Positions 50,514-58,984 of a stretch of DNA of 64,000 bases are shown piece by piece (the first letter of the stretch is position 1; each line of letters begins with the position of its first letter). Origin of the DNA: Microlunatus endophyticus. Its GTDB lineage: Bacteria; Actinomycetota; Actinomycetes; Propionibacteriales; Propionibacteriaceae. The DNA is taken from assembly GCF_014646195.1 (NCBI RefSeq), contig NZ_BMMZ01000002.1:558001-622000 (forward strand), given 5' to 3'. The notes under the pieces were generated by a model. That model saw nothing but the letters and a program-made list of their open reading frames with translations. It did not search any database and had not been told where the DNA came from. Position numbers and translations under genes: made by a program.

Positions 50514-51317
50514 CTATCCGGTCTTCAGTGCAATCCGGCGGCTGGCGAAGGCGTCCCTGACGATCATCAGGCCGGCCATTCCCGGCAGCTTCGCGATGTG
50601 ATCATCGAATCGATCGCCCTGGGCCGCGCCGTCAGGGCCGGCGAAACAGATGGCCATCACGTAGGCGGCCCCCTCGTCAGCCATCTTGCCTCGAACCGAC
50701 CGGCCCCGAGAACCTGCGCAAGGCCTACCGGGTCAGCAACTGGGCCTTGCGATTGTGCTCCAGCCGGCGCCGCGCCTGGGTGACGTAGAACGCGACGTGC
50801 CGGGTCTCCCGGTGGGCGATCCGACGCACCAGCAGGCTGAGCACCGGATGGGATTACATCGCTACGAGCCGGTTGGCCGCGGCGGTTGCTGACCGTTCGT
50901 CGGCGGCATCCCAACTCATATGCACGGCGATGAAATCGGCGCCGACCAGCATCCTGGCCAGCGCCTGGCGGACCGGTGCCGGCTTGTCGGGCCATCCAGC
51001 CTTGAGCCGGGTCTCCTTGAGCACGTCGAAGTCGACCGTGATGCCGTGTTCGGCCGGGACCGCGGCCAGCGCTTCGCTGCGCCTGTACGCCTCACGGTTC
51101 CGGATCGTCATCAAGGTGGTGACATCGCATCTACCCGGGACGGCGTCATCAACATGTCTCGCAGACAGCAGACGGTGTGGAACTCGATATCGCACATATG
51201 GCGCAGACAGCGGAGCGGACGGGCCGGCAGCGGATCGGTCCTGAACGCCGAAAAGTCAAGATCCTGCCAGGCCAGTCGCCGGGAGTCGCGGGCGAATGTC
51301 GTGATGTCGAAAGCCAA
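50514..51317 (-). pseudogene. Decayed ferritin-like diiron protein gene
   Basis: Parts of one gene are spread over two or more frames. The N-terminal part (51317 to about 51115: AFDITTFARDSRRLAWQDLD, then CDIEFHTV) carries the first E-x-x-H iron motif. A frameshift near 51115-51120 leads to TIRNREAYRRSEALAAVPAE and DFIAVHMSWDAADERS, then an in-frame TAA (50851-50853). The same frame resumes with SHPVLSLLVRRIAHRETRHV, which has the second E-x-x-H, to a stop at 50725. A third piece (50684-50514: GPDGAAQGDRFDDHIAKLPG) gives the C-terminus. At least three lesions, so no functional product is expected. Confidence 0.75.
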
Positions 51318-51415
51318 GATTATCGAGACTTCACACGCGTATGACGACGCCGGTTTGAGTCGGCGAGATCAACCTCGGGGCTCGATTCTCCCCGCCGATC
51401 TCTACTCAGATAAAG

Positions 51416-51434
51416 TAAGGCTAGGCTAACCTTC
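51416..51434 (+). promoter_or_regulatory. IdeR/DtxR iron box upstream of binding protein 1
   Basis: TAAGGCTAGGCTAACCTTC matches the IdeR consensus TTAGGTTAGGCTAACCTAA at 15 of 19 positions. It lies 69 bp before the ATG of the first siderophore-binding protein gene, and nothing else in the spacer resembles another known site. Confidence 0.8.
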
Positions 51435-51503
51435 ATCGACTTCGAGTGCCAGACACGAGCCGTCCGGTAAGCGCTCGAGGAATTCCCGACGAAGGAGACC
51501 CAC

Positions 51504-52559
51504 ATGCCCCTGGCCGTACAAACGACCGCGGATCACGCTCGGTCCGGCATCGACACCGAGGCCGAGTTCGCCGAGATCGTCGACCAGCTCACTCGTCGCG
51601 GACTGCTTGTCGGTGGCCTCGGCGGTGCTGCCCTCTTCGGTCTCGCCGGCTGCGGCGACCGTGACCGTCCGGCCGGCACTCGGTCTCCTGCAGCGGTCAT
51701 GATCTCCCATGAGTACGGCACGACCCAGGTGCCCGGGCATCCCGAGCGGGTTGCCACGGTCGGGTACAACGACCAGGACTTCGTCCTCGCCCTCGGAATC
51801 GTCCCGGTCACGACCCGCGGCTGGTACGAGAACTACAACCGGCTGCCCTGGGTGCAGCAGGCAACCCGCGGCAAGGGTGTAGCTGACACAGCGGGTTCGG
51901 CCGAGATCAACTACGAGGCGCTCGCGGCCACGCACCCGGACGTGATCCTGGCCCTGTACGAAGACATCGATCGTCCGACCTACCAGAAGCTGTCCGCCAT
52001 CGCTCCGACAGTCGTCAAAGGGGCAAAGTATCCCGCCGACACGATCCCCTGGCGGGACGAACTGCTGCTGACAGGAAAGGCACTCGGCCGGGAGTCCGAG
52101 GCCAGGACGCTGCTGGCCCGGGTCGAGGCCAAGATCAACACCGCCAGGAAGGAACACCCCGAGTTCGCCGGCACGGTGCTCGTCGTCGACTACGGGCCGG
52201 AGAATGGCGGTCACTGGCTGGTGCCCGCCGGCGACCCGAGACGAGCGCTCTTCGACGACCTCGGATTCGCCGCACAATCGACCGGTAAGGATGTCAGTGC
52301 CGAGCGGGTCGACCTGCTGGATCGTGACATCCTGTTCGTCGAAGGCGCCACCAAGCGGCAGATGCTTGCCGCTCCGGCCTTCGCCCGACTGTCCGTCGTC
52401 ACCCAGGGCCGAACTCTCTACACCGGCTTCGATTCGCGACTCAGTGCAGCGCTGTCGTATGACGGGCCACAAGCGCTGCTTTATGCCCTCGACATACTGG
52501 TACCGCAGCTTGCGAACGCGCTCGCCGGACGGCCGGTTGCCAATCTCGACGAGGCCTGA
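51504..52559 (+). CDS. Siderophore-type ABC substrate-binding lipoprotein 1
   Basis: A 351-aa FepB/FhuD-type (TroA-fold) binding protein. The N-terminal extension contains FAEIVDQLTRRGLLVGGLGG, a Tat-like twin Arg, then the lipobox LAGC. The mature domain shows the family start HPERVATVGYNDQDFVLALG, the INYEALAATHPDVILALYED motif and the long alpha-helix backbone of this fold. The C-terminus ends in a helix (ALSYDGPQALLYALDILVPQ). It would deliver ferric siderophore to a permease, but no FecCD permease or ATPase gene is in the window. Start ATG at 51504 after GAAGGAG. Confidence 0.92.
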   Translation: MPLAVQTTADHARSGIDTEAEFAEIVDQLTRRGLLVGGLGGAALFGLAGCGDRDRPAGTRSPAAVMISHEYGTTQVPGHPERVATVGYNDQDFVLALGIVPVTTRGWYENYNRLPWVQQATRGKGVADTAGSAEINYEALAATHPDVILALYEDIDRPTYQKLSAIAPTVVKGAKYPADTIPWRDELLLTGKALGRESEARTLLARVEAKINTARKEHPEFAGTVLVVDYGPENGGHWLVPAGDPRRALFDDLGFAAQSTGKDVSAERVDLLDRDILFVEGATKRQMLAAPAFARLSVVTQGRTLYTGFDSRLSAALSYDGPQALLYALDILVPQLANALAGRPVANLDEA

Positions 52560-52600
52560 CGATCATCGATCCCGCAGTCCACCCGCCGTTGCCACCCGTC

Positions 52601-53041
52601 TCAGCCGAACCGATCGTCAAGGGCATCATCGAGTGATCGGACCTGGTCATACACCGGGCCGAGGAGCAGGTCCTGGACGGCTGCGACATGAGCGCTCTCG
52701 GCGACCCCGATCCACATCAGAGGATGCTCGGCCGACTGCTCATCGGCGCCGGCAAGCCACTCGGTGGCCCAGCCCGCCAGTGCCGCGGCCAACGGCTCGC
52801 CGCGGTCGGCGAACGGCAGCAGCGGGATACGGCTCGCTCGCCTGCTCCGGACCAGCCACGTGACCGCCACCCGCTCAGGTGCCGGCAACGACTCCTGCAC
52901 CCGTTCAGTGAGGATTTCGACGAAGACCTGACCATAGGTGTCCTCTGGCAGGCCGCCCAACAGGCGCCGTATCGCCGGTAGGTCGTACTCATCTCCGGCG
53001 ATCAGGACGTATCGGCACGGATTCCTGTGCTGCGATCCCAC
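52601..53041 (-). CDS. Stand-alone SIP C-domain-like protein 1
   Basis: A 146-aa protein resembling only the NAD(P)-binding half (SIP, PF04954) of siderophore-interacting proteins. YVLIAGDEYDLPAIRRLLGG and LPEDTYGQVFVEILTERVQE match the SIP-domain start (usually H-L-L-V-G-D-E-T-A-L-P-A-I). Typical tail residues G-Y-W are absent, and there is no FAD-binding domain. The start is the GTG at 53041, 9 bp from an IdeR box, so it is probably iron-regulated. A paralogue lies at 58517. The function is unknown: it could be a partner of a separate flavin domain or a new type of iron protein. Confidence 0.75.
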   Translation of the reverse strand: MGSQHRNPCRYVLIAGDEYDLPAIRRLLGGLPEDTYGQVFVEILTERVQESLPAPERVAVTWLVRSRRASRIPLLPFADRGEPLAAALAGWATEWLAGADEQSAEHPLMWIGVAESAHVAAVQDLLLGPVYDQVRSLDDALDDRFG

Positions 53042-53050
53042 GCCTAGAGT

Positions 53051-53069
53051 GTAGGTTAGGCTTACCTCA
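53051..53069. promoter_or_regulatory. IdeR/DtxR iron box between the SIP-like and dtxR genes
   Basis: GTAGGTTAGGCTTACCTCA matches the consensus at 16 of 19 positions. It lies 9 bp before the GTG of the minus-strand SIP-like gene and 72 bp before the plus-strand DtxR gene, so it could repress both. Confidence 0.8.
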
Positions 53070-53141
53070 ATTCGCTAGCCGCAGCCGCCATGCGGCCGGC
53101 CTGGACGCTGAAGCTGCCGACGATGCCGGGAGGGGGAGACC

Positions 53142-53864
53142 GTGCCGGTTGACGATCTGGTCAACACCGCCGAGATGTATCTGAAGGCGATGCTCGAGCT
53201 GGAAGAGGAGGGCGTCGTCGCGATGCGGGCGCGGCTGGTGGAGCGCTTCGAGCAGGCCAGTCCGACGGTGAGTCAGACCGTGGAGCGGCTGCAGCGGCAC
53301 GGCCTGGTCGAGGTCGAGGCCGACCGGCATCTGACCCTGACCGACCTCGGCCGGCGGACGGCCGCATCCGTGATGCGCAAACACCGGCTGGCGGAGGTGT
53401 TCCTGGAGCAGGTCGTCGGGTTCGACTGGGAACTGCTGCACGAGGAGGCGTGCCGCTGGGAGCACGTAATGAGTGATCAACTCGCCGACCGGCTGGACGA
53501 ACTGCTGGGCCACCCAAGGGTGACCCCGTACGGAAACCCGGTCCGCGCTCCGCATCCCGACAGGCCCGCCACGTCGACCGACCGACCACAGAATCTGACC
53601 CGCCTCGGCGCGGACCTCGACGACAAGCTGACGGCGAGGATCATCTGGATCGGCGAGCCGTTGCAGGCCGACACCGCGGCCCTCGCCAGCCTGCGCCAGC
53701 ACGGCCTGCTTCCGGGCACCGAAGTCACCATCTCCGCGGCCGATGGCCACTGGGTGACCCTGCGCCGGGCCTGCGACGATTTCGACCTGGAGTTGCCGTA
53801 CGAGTTGGCCGTGCACCTGTTCGCGATGGCCGAGGTCCCCGCTCCCCTGACGGCTGACGCGTGA
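53142..53864 (+). CDS. ideR: DtxR/IdeR-family iron-dependent repressor
   Basis: A 240-aa three-domain regulator. The N-terminal winged HTH is LVERFEQASPTVSQTVERLQ, DNA-recognition with the DtxR-type Ser. Metal ligands are visible: N-terminal VNTAEMYLKAMLELEE (Met/Glu), then HRLAEVFLEQ and CRWEHVMSD, which matches the DtxR ligand loop (Cys, Glu, His). A C-terminal SH3-like domain begins LPGTEVTISAADGHW. It most likely represses the IdeR-box genes around it. Start GTG at 53142. The symbol reflects the family; a second paralogue elsewhere cannot be excluded. Confidence 0.92.
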   Translation: MPVDDLVNTAEMYLKAMLELEEEGVVAMRARLVERFEQASPTVSQTVERLQRHGLVEVEADRHLTLTDLGRRTAASVMRKHRLAEVFLEQVVGFDWELLHEEACRWEHVMSDQLADRLDELLGHPRVTPYGNPVRAPHPDRPATSTDRPQNLTRLGADLDDKLTARIIWIGEPLQADTAALASLRQHGLLPGTEVTISAADGHWVTLRRACDDFDLELPYELAVHLFAMAEVPAPLTADA

Positions 53865-53871
53865 CGGCCGG

Positions 53872-54915
53872 TCAGCCCTTCAGTTTCTTGCAGAGTGCCT
53901 CGATGGCGTGCAAGTAGGCAGTGCCGCTGGTGAAATTGTCGATGTTGAAGGCGTTGTATACCGTCATGGCGCCGGACGTGACGGCAGGCAGCCTCTTCCA
54001 CGCCGGCTGGCTGATCAGATGTCGACCGTTGGCGCTGATCAGCGTGCCGTCGGTCGACCCGTAGCCGTTGTCGTCGAAGATCATCGCATCGGCATCGGAC
54101 AGGTCCGTGATGAGTTCCATCGACAGTTTGCTGCCACCGTTGGCGGCGGTGTCGGCGTGCTTCTGCTGCTTGCCGAAGCGTGCGCCGAGTTCTTTGAGGG
54201 CCGCAGGACCAGGCGTCGACACTGCCTCGAGCTGGAAGTTCGCGTCGTCCCATGGCGTCACGACGTACCAGTGGTTGTTCGCGAGCTGGGCGGCGTAGGC
54301 AGTGCGGATCCGCGCGACCTCTGCACGGTAGGCCTTCCGGGCGACGTCGAAGGCATTGATCTTGTCGACGGCGTAGGCAGTCTGCTGGGCCCGCTGCTGC
54401 CAGGTGATGCTGCTGGAACTGTCGTAGACGAAGGTCGGGGCGATCTTCTCGATCCGTTCGAGAGCGGATACGCCCGACCAGACGAAGATCAGGTCAGGAC
54501 GCAGCGCTGCAATGGCCTCGACGTCGATGGTGCCATCGGCGGCCTGCACCTTCGGCAACTTCGCCACCGCAGCTTTGTATGCCGCCGGAACCGCATTCTC
54601 GGCGTTGGTCCAGGTGCCGACGACCGGTACGCCGAGCTCGCACAGATTGCTGATCGACGCACCGAGCGCAACAACCCGCTTCGGCTCCGACGGCACGACC
54701 AGGCTCGCTCCCAGTGGCGCCTCGATCGTCCGGGTCGGTGCCGCGGATGCCGGATCGTCGGCAGCGGAACTGCCGCAGGCGGCCAGACCGAGGATGCCGG
54801 CCGCGGTGATCCCGCCGGCGAGGAAACCGCGGCGCGTGAGTTGGTCGACGATCGCGGCGAAACGGCTCTCGATGTCGATCTCGAACAGGGTGGAATTGGT
54901 GGTCGTGGTAGTCAT
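53872..54915 (-). CDS. Siderophore-type ABC substrate-binding lipoprotein 2
   Basis: A 347-aa TroA-fold binding protein. The N-terminal FAAIVDQLTRRGFLAGG closely resembles that of binding protein 1, followed by the lipobox LAAC. Mature motifs include EPKRVVALGASISNLCELGV, IDVEAIAALRPDLIFVWSG and the late DADAMIFDDNGYGSTDG. The frame is open to 55020; the ATG at 54915 (MTTTTTNSTLF) with GAAAGAG upstream is preferred. I find no IdeR box in its leader. It is convergent with ideR, 8 bp apart. Confidence 0.9.
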   Translation of the reverse strand: MTTTTTNSTLFEIDIESRFAAIVDQLTRRGFLAGGITAAGILGLAACGSSAADDPASAAPTRTIEAPLGASLVVPSEPKRVVALGASISNLCELGVPVVGTWTNAENAVPAAYKAAVAKLPKVQAADGTIDVEAIAALRPDLIFVWSGVSALERIEKIAPTFVYDSSSSITWQQRAQQTAYAVDKINAFDVARKAYRAEVARIRTAYAAQLANNHWYVVTPWDDANFQLEAVSTPGPAALKELGARFGKQQKHADTAANGGSKLSMELITDLSDADAMIFDDNGYGSTDGTLISANGRHLISQPAWKRLPAVTSGAMTVYNAFNIDNFTSGTAYLHAIEALCKKLKG

Positions 54916-55060
54916 CGTGGGCTCTTTCGTGACGTGTCGATGTGCGGCGGGAGTAGGGCTGTCGGGCGCCTTGCGCACGAACTCCCGATCGACGTCCGAG
55001 TGCAAAAGTGCAGAGGTCATGATGGCCCGTCCTACTGATTGGCCCCGAGAATCGACGGGC

Positions 55061-56050
55061 TCAGGCGAACTGTTGGAGGATGCGTTCGACCAGGTCGAGC
55101 ATCTGGGCCGCCTGGCCGTAGCTCTGCGGATAGGCGACGGTGGTCGCGTACAGATGACCCGCCTTGGTGGCCGGCAGGCTGCGTACGACCGGGTCTGCCG
55201 TGAGCGCCTGTTGGGTGCCGGCGACCCCGCTGGAGTTGTTCAGGATGATGTCGGCATCTGCGAGCCGGTCGAGATTCTCGAAGGAGACGACCGTCCCGTC
55301 GTCCACCGGATCCTTACCGGGAACATCCGCGCTCGACCAGTGCGCGCCGAGATCGACCAGGACCTTTCCGCCGGTCGACAGCTGGTGGTAGACGTAGGCA
55401 TTGCTGGTCGACAGGGCGGAGACGATCGACCACTTCAGCTCAACCAGCTGTTTGCGATAGCTGGACCGGATGTCGGCGATCCGGTTCCCATAGCTCCGCT
55501 TGGCAGCGGCGAGTTGATCAGGCCGGCCGAGGGCGGTCGCGAAGTAGCTCTCGGTCGAGGCGAAGTCGGTGTTCTGATGGGCGACGACGGGGGCGATCGC
55601 GCTCAGCTTGGGCAATACCTTCTTGTCCAGGAAGATCGTCATGATCAAGTCCGGCTGTGCTGCGGCGATCTTCTCCAGGTCGGGAGTGCCGCTCGCCGCA
55701 ACAACCGGGACCGCCTTGGCCCGGGCACGAAACTGCGGCGGCACGAAGGCGGCCGCCCCTTCAGTGGTCCCGACGAGATGCGCTCCGACGTCGAGACAGG
55801 AGTTGAGTGTCCAGGTGTCGAGCGCCACCACCCGCTTGGCCTGTGACGGCGCCGTCACGGTGCCGTTGTCGGCCTCGACCTGGCGTGTTGTCGGCGCCGC
55901 GAGCGACTTCGGTGCGGTGGCGGTGCGGCTGTCGTTGCCACAGGCTGCCAGCCCGGCCAGGGACACTGCACCCAAACCCGCGCCCAGGAGCCGACGTCTG
56001 GTCAACTCGTCGACGATGTCCCCGGGACCGAGGCGTGCGGACAGACTCAC
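55061..56050 (-). CDS. Siderophore-type ABC substrate-binding lipoprotein 3
   Basis: A 329-aa binding protein. Its N-terminus GDIVDELTRRRLLGAGLGA is another variant of the shared Tat-like leader, ending in LAGLAAC. The domain start is QAKRVVALDTWTLNSCLDVG, then LEKIAAAQPDLIMTIFLDKK. The late NLDRLADADIILNNSSG strand resembles that in protein 2. Start GTG at 56050 after AAGGAGC. An IdeR box lies 101 bp upstream. It is 145 bp upstream of binding protein 2 on the same strand, so the two may form an operon. Confidence 0.92.
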   Translation of the reverse strand: MSLSARLGPGDIVDELTRRRLLGAGLGAVSLAGLAACGNDSRTATAPKSLAAPTTRQVEADNGTVTAPSQAKRVVALDTWTLNSCLDVGAHLVGTTEGAAAFVPPQFRARAKAVPVVAASGTPDLEKIAAAQPDLIMTIFLDKKVLPKLSAIAPVVAHQNTDFASTESYFATALGRPDQLAAAKRSYGNRIADIRSSYRKQLVELKWSIVSALSTSNAYVYHQLSTGGKVLVDLGAHWSSADVPGKDPVDDGTVVSFENLDRLADADIILNNSSGVAGTQQALTADPVVRSLPATKAGHLYATTVAYPQSYGQAAQMLDLVERILQQFA

Positions 56051-56150
56051 AAGTGCTCCTTGACATGTTCAGGGTGAAGTTGCGCTGATCGGAAGATCGG
56101 TGCGGGACCGCGGCTCCGGGCAGGCTGGTACACCGCAGGAGGAGGGACGG

Positions 56151-56169
56151 TTAGGTCAGCCTTGCCTAA
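56151..56169. promoter_or_regulatory. IdeR/DtxR iron box upstream of binding protein 3
   Basis: TTAGGTCAGCCTTGCCTAA, 16 of 19 consensus positions allowing C/G at the centre, upstream of the minus-strand binding protein 3. A further half-site-like TAAGGCTAGG follows at 56171-56180. Confidence 0.78.
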
Positions 56170-56267
56170 CTAAGGCTAGGAGGCCGGCGTCCAGCGGCGC
56201 AACGAGCCCCGACGCCAAGTCTTGTCGCCTATCCGCCGCGATGTCACGAGCCCGACGAAAAGGCAGC

Positions 56268-57357
56268 TCAACGGTTGCTCAAGCGCGAGCCGTCCGCGCG
56301 GTGCCGCTGGTTCCAGAATTCGGCGTACCGGCCGGCCGCGCCCAGCAGCTCGGTGTGCGTGCCCGATTCGATGATGCGCCCGCTGTGGAGGACGGCGATC
56401 CGGTCAGCGGCAGCCACCGTCTCGAGGCGATGAGCGATGATCAGCACGTACGATCGCGGGCCAGTTCCGCGATCACGGCCTGCACGGCCGCACCGTTCTC
56501 GGTGTCCAGCGAGGCGGTCGCCTCGTCGAGAAGAACGATCGGGCGTCTTTGCACAGCGCCCGTGCGATGGCAACGCGCTGGCGCTCCCCGGCGGATTCCC
56601 GACCCGGATGTTCTCCTCGATCGTGGTGTCGAGGAGGAAGACGTCCTGGAAGACCACCGACACCTGGTCCAGCACCTCGCACGCGGTGGGATCACGGACG
56701 TCGACCCCGCCGATCCGGACGGCGCCGGAGTCGCCGTCGTGGAATCGGGCGATCAGCTTGGTCAGCGTCGTCTTCCCTGATCCGGAGACGCCGACCAGCG
56801 CTGTCGTACCGGCGGCCACGATCTCAAGGTCAACACCCCGCAGCAGCGGCCCCCGACCGGGATAGCCAAAACAGACGTCGTCGAAGTCGATCCGATGGTC
56901 GGCGATCCGAGGCGCCACGATCCCGGTCCGGTCCGGTTCGGGGAGTCGCGGAGCGTCGAGCACCGACCGGACGCGCTGCTGGGACGCCTGCCAGGCACTG
57001 AGCGCGGTGCTGGTACCGACGATCGCTTCCAGCGGAAGCAACATGGCGATGCCCGGGACCACCAGCGGGATCGTCCGCGCCGCTGTCAGCTGCTGTCCGG
57101 TCACCAGCGCGGCCCTGGTCGCGACCAGTGCCGTGAAGGCCACCTGAACACCGAGCTGCCCGAACCAACGGCCAGACCGAAGCGGAGCCCTGGAGCAGGC
57201 GCCGACCCATCTCGACCAGGATCACCACCGGGGTCACCGAGAGCGCAGCAGCCAGGGCCTGCAGGATGGCGGCCCACGGTGACGGTGACCAGGACCGGGC
57301 TCTGCAGCTCGCCAAGATCACGGCCGCGGGGTCCTGCGGCCGTCCGGAGGTGCTCAC
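56268..57357 (-). pseudogene. Decayed ABC exporter (fused membrane and ATPase domains)
   Basis: A broken half-size ABC exporter. The first piece from a GTG at 57357 encodes PWAAILQALAAALSVTPVVI, the first membrane helix, then loses frame. Most of the membrane domain is missing. A second frame (57143 down) runs from LPLEAIVGTSTALSAWQASQ through the Walker A GVSGSGKTTLTKL and VVFQDVFLLDTTIEENIRVG. It then loses the helical and signature segment. GERQRVAIARALCKDAR appears in another frame (about 56570) and IVLLDEATASLDTENGAAVQ in a third. The final IIAHRLETVAAADRIAVLH is in the second frame again. Two deletions and several frameshifts. It lies 15 bp downstream of binding protein 4. Confidence 0.85.
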
Positions 57358-57372
57358 CGCAGTCTCCGCAGC

Positions 57373-58410
57373 TCAGACCTTGGAGGCGGCGGCGACCAGC
57401 TTGGGCACCGTCACCTGCAGGCCGTACGGGATGCTCAGCACAGAGGGGAATGCGACAGCCACCGCGGCCGCCATGTCAAAAGCGACATAGGAGCCGCGCT
57501 GGACCGCCTTGAGCTTCTTGAACAACGGCTCCGCCTCGAGTTGCTCGCGGACTGCCAGATCAGGGAAGGCCAGGATCAACACGTCCGCGTCCAGCAGGCC
57601 GATCCGTTCCATCGAGAGCTGTGCACGGCGGGGCGTGGACGATGTCGGCAGCGAGGTGACCTCCGGCGACAGCCTCATGCCCAGCTGATCGAAGAACTGG
57701 GCGCTGGCATCGCTGTCGTCGTTGATCGTGAACAGGGAGTCCAGACTGCTGACCGGCCCGAACGTGTAGGTCTTTCCGGCCAGCTGCGGATTGCTCTTCT
57801 TGGCCGACGCGATCGCATCATGGGTCTTCTTGATCAACTGCTGGGCCTGGTCAGGCTTGCCGAGTACCGTTCCGGCGCGGGTGGTCATCGTCTGCCACGA
57901 GTCGGCTCCGACCCCGCTGAGATAGCTCAGGGTCGGCGCGATCTTGGCCAGGTTGGCCCAATCCTTGATGAGCGTGTAATCGTCCGAGGCCATGATCAGG
58001 TCCGGGCGCAGGCCGGCGATCTTCTCCAGCGGCAAGCCGTTGGTCGTGTCGAAGAGCTCCGGGCTGTCGGACGGCTTCTGCCACGGCGCGAGCCCGGACG
58101 CGAAGGCCGAGTTCTTGGCCGCACCGACCAGCGGGACATCGAGAGCCAGAGCGAGATCGGTGTCGCGCAGATAACCCGCCGCGACCACCCGCGACGGCTG
58201 GGTCTTCACCGTCACCGAGCCTTCCTTGCCCGGCACCGTCACCGGGAACAACGACCTGGCCGTCGACGGCGAACCGCTGGGACCTGCCGCATCCGTATCG
58301 GTGCCGCAGGCCGCGATCAGGCTTGCGGTGACACCGAGGCCGCCGAGCAGCATCCCGCGCCGGCCCCAGGTTCGGGCCGGCGCTCCGCCGGTTCCAGGAT
58401 CAACAACCAT
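57373..58410 (-). CDS. Siderophore-type ABC substrate-binding lipoprotein 4
   Basis: A 345-aa binding protein. The leader WGRRGMLLGGLGVTASLIAAC differs from the other three but keeps twin Arg and lipobox. The domain begins PSRVVAAGYLRDTDLALALD, with LPLEKIAGLRPDLIMASDDY and LLDADVLILAFPDLAVREQL later. Start ATG at 58410 after GAGGTGA. An IdeR box lies 40 bp upstream. The downstream ABC exporter is broken. No ferric siderophore permease is near. Confidence 0.92.
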   Translation of the reverse strand: MVVDPGTGGAPARTWGRRGMLLGGLGVTASLIAACGTDTDAAGPSGSPSTARSLFPVTVPGKEGSVTVKTQPSRVVAAGYLRDTDLALALDVPLVGAAKNSAFASGLAPWQKPSDSPELFDTTNGLPLEKIAGLRPDLIMASDDYTLIKDWANLAKIAPTLSYLSGVGADSWQTMTTRAGTVLGKPDQAQQLIKKTHDAIASAKKSNPQLAGKTYTFGPVSSLDSLFTINDDSDASAQFFDQLGMRLSPEVTSLPTSSTPRRAQLSMERIGLLDADVLILAFPDLAVREQLEAEPLFKKLKAVQRGSYVAFDMAAAVAVAFPSVLSIPYGLQVTVPKLVAAASKV

Positions 58411-58449
58411 CCGTCATTCACCTCTCGGTACATGCCCGGGCACCCAAGA

Positions 58450-58468
58450 CAAGGATAGGCTATCCTAA
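58450..58468. promoter_or_regulatory. IdeR/DtxR iron box upstream of binding protein 4
   Basis: CAAGGATAGGCTATCCTAA, 15 of 19 consensus positions, and itself a perfect palindrome AGGATAG-G-CTATCCT around the central G. It precedes the minus-strand binding protein 4 by 39 bp. Confidence 0.8.
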
Positions 58469-58492
58469 CTATGGCGAGATTGAATGACTCGC

Positions 58493-58511
58493 TTAGGGTA
58501 GGCTAATCTAA
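58493..58511 (+). promoter_or_regulatory. IdeR/DtxR iron box upstream of SIP-like protein 2
   Basis: TTAGGGTAGGCTAATCTAA, 17 of 19 positions, the best box in the window. It ends 5 bp before the ATG at 58517, so the transcript of the SIP-like gene is probably leaderless or nearly so. Confidence 0.85.
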
Positions 58512-58516
58512 AGTTC

Positions 58517-58984
58517 ATGAGCCGACGTCGCGGGCCGTCCATGCATGTGTGCATCATCGGCACGGCCGAGGACCTCAACGACATCACCTGCCTGGTGCGC
58601 GGTCTTCCCGCGGACGCTTACGGCCAGATCTTCATCATGGGAACGGCCCCCGCACATCCCGACGCGTTCGCCTGCCCGGCGCGGATCTCGACCAACTGGC
58701 TGCCCGGGGACCACGTCGCCGCCGATCGCCGACTGCCGGCCGTACTCGCGGCATGGGCCGCCGAGTGGATGGTGGGCGAGCCGGGCGATGCACTGCGACC
58801 GGTGATATGGGTCGGACAGCATGCCTGCCATCGGATCGCCGAGGAGCTGTCCTATTTCCCCGACGCGACCTTCGCCACGATCCCGGCCGCGGCCACCACG
58901 GATCAGCCGGACCCGAGCTACTTCGAGCAGTCGACGCCGTTGATCAGCGATCCGACCCCCGTCCGCGAGGTCCACGGCTCATAA
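58517..58984 (+). CDS. Stand-alone SIP C-domain-like protein 2
   Basis: A 155-aa paralogue of the protein at 52601. MHVCIIGTAEDLNDITCLVR followed by GLPADAYGQIFIMGT aligns with YVLIAGDEYDLPAIRRLLGG and LPEDTYGQVFVEI of the first. Both keep a PAVLAAWAAEWMVGEPGDAL-like middle and a WVGQHACHR-like strand. The SIP nucleotide domain is the nearest family, but the acidic sugar-phosphate residues (D-E) are replaced here by A-E. The N-terminal FAD domain is absent. Strong IdeR box immediately upstream. Function unknown. Confidence 0.75.
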   Translation: MSRRRGPSMHVCIIGTAEDLNDITCLVRGLPADAYGQIFIMGTAPAHPDAFACPARISTNWLPGDHVAADRRLPAVLAAWAAEWMVGEPGDALRPVIWVGQHACHRIAEELSYFPDATFATIPAAATTDQPDPSYFEQSTPLISDPTPVREVHGS

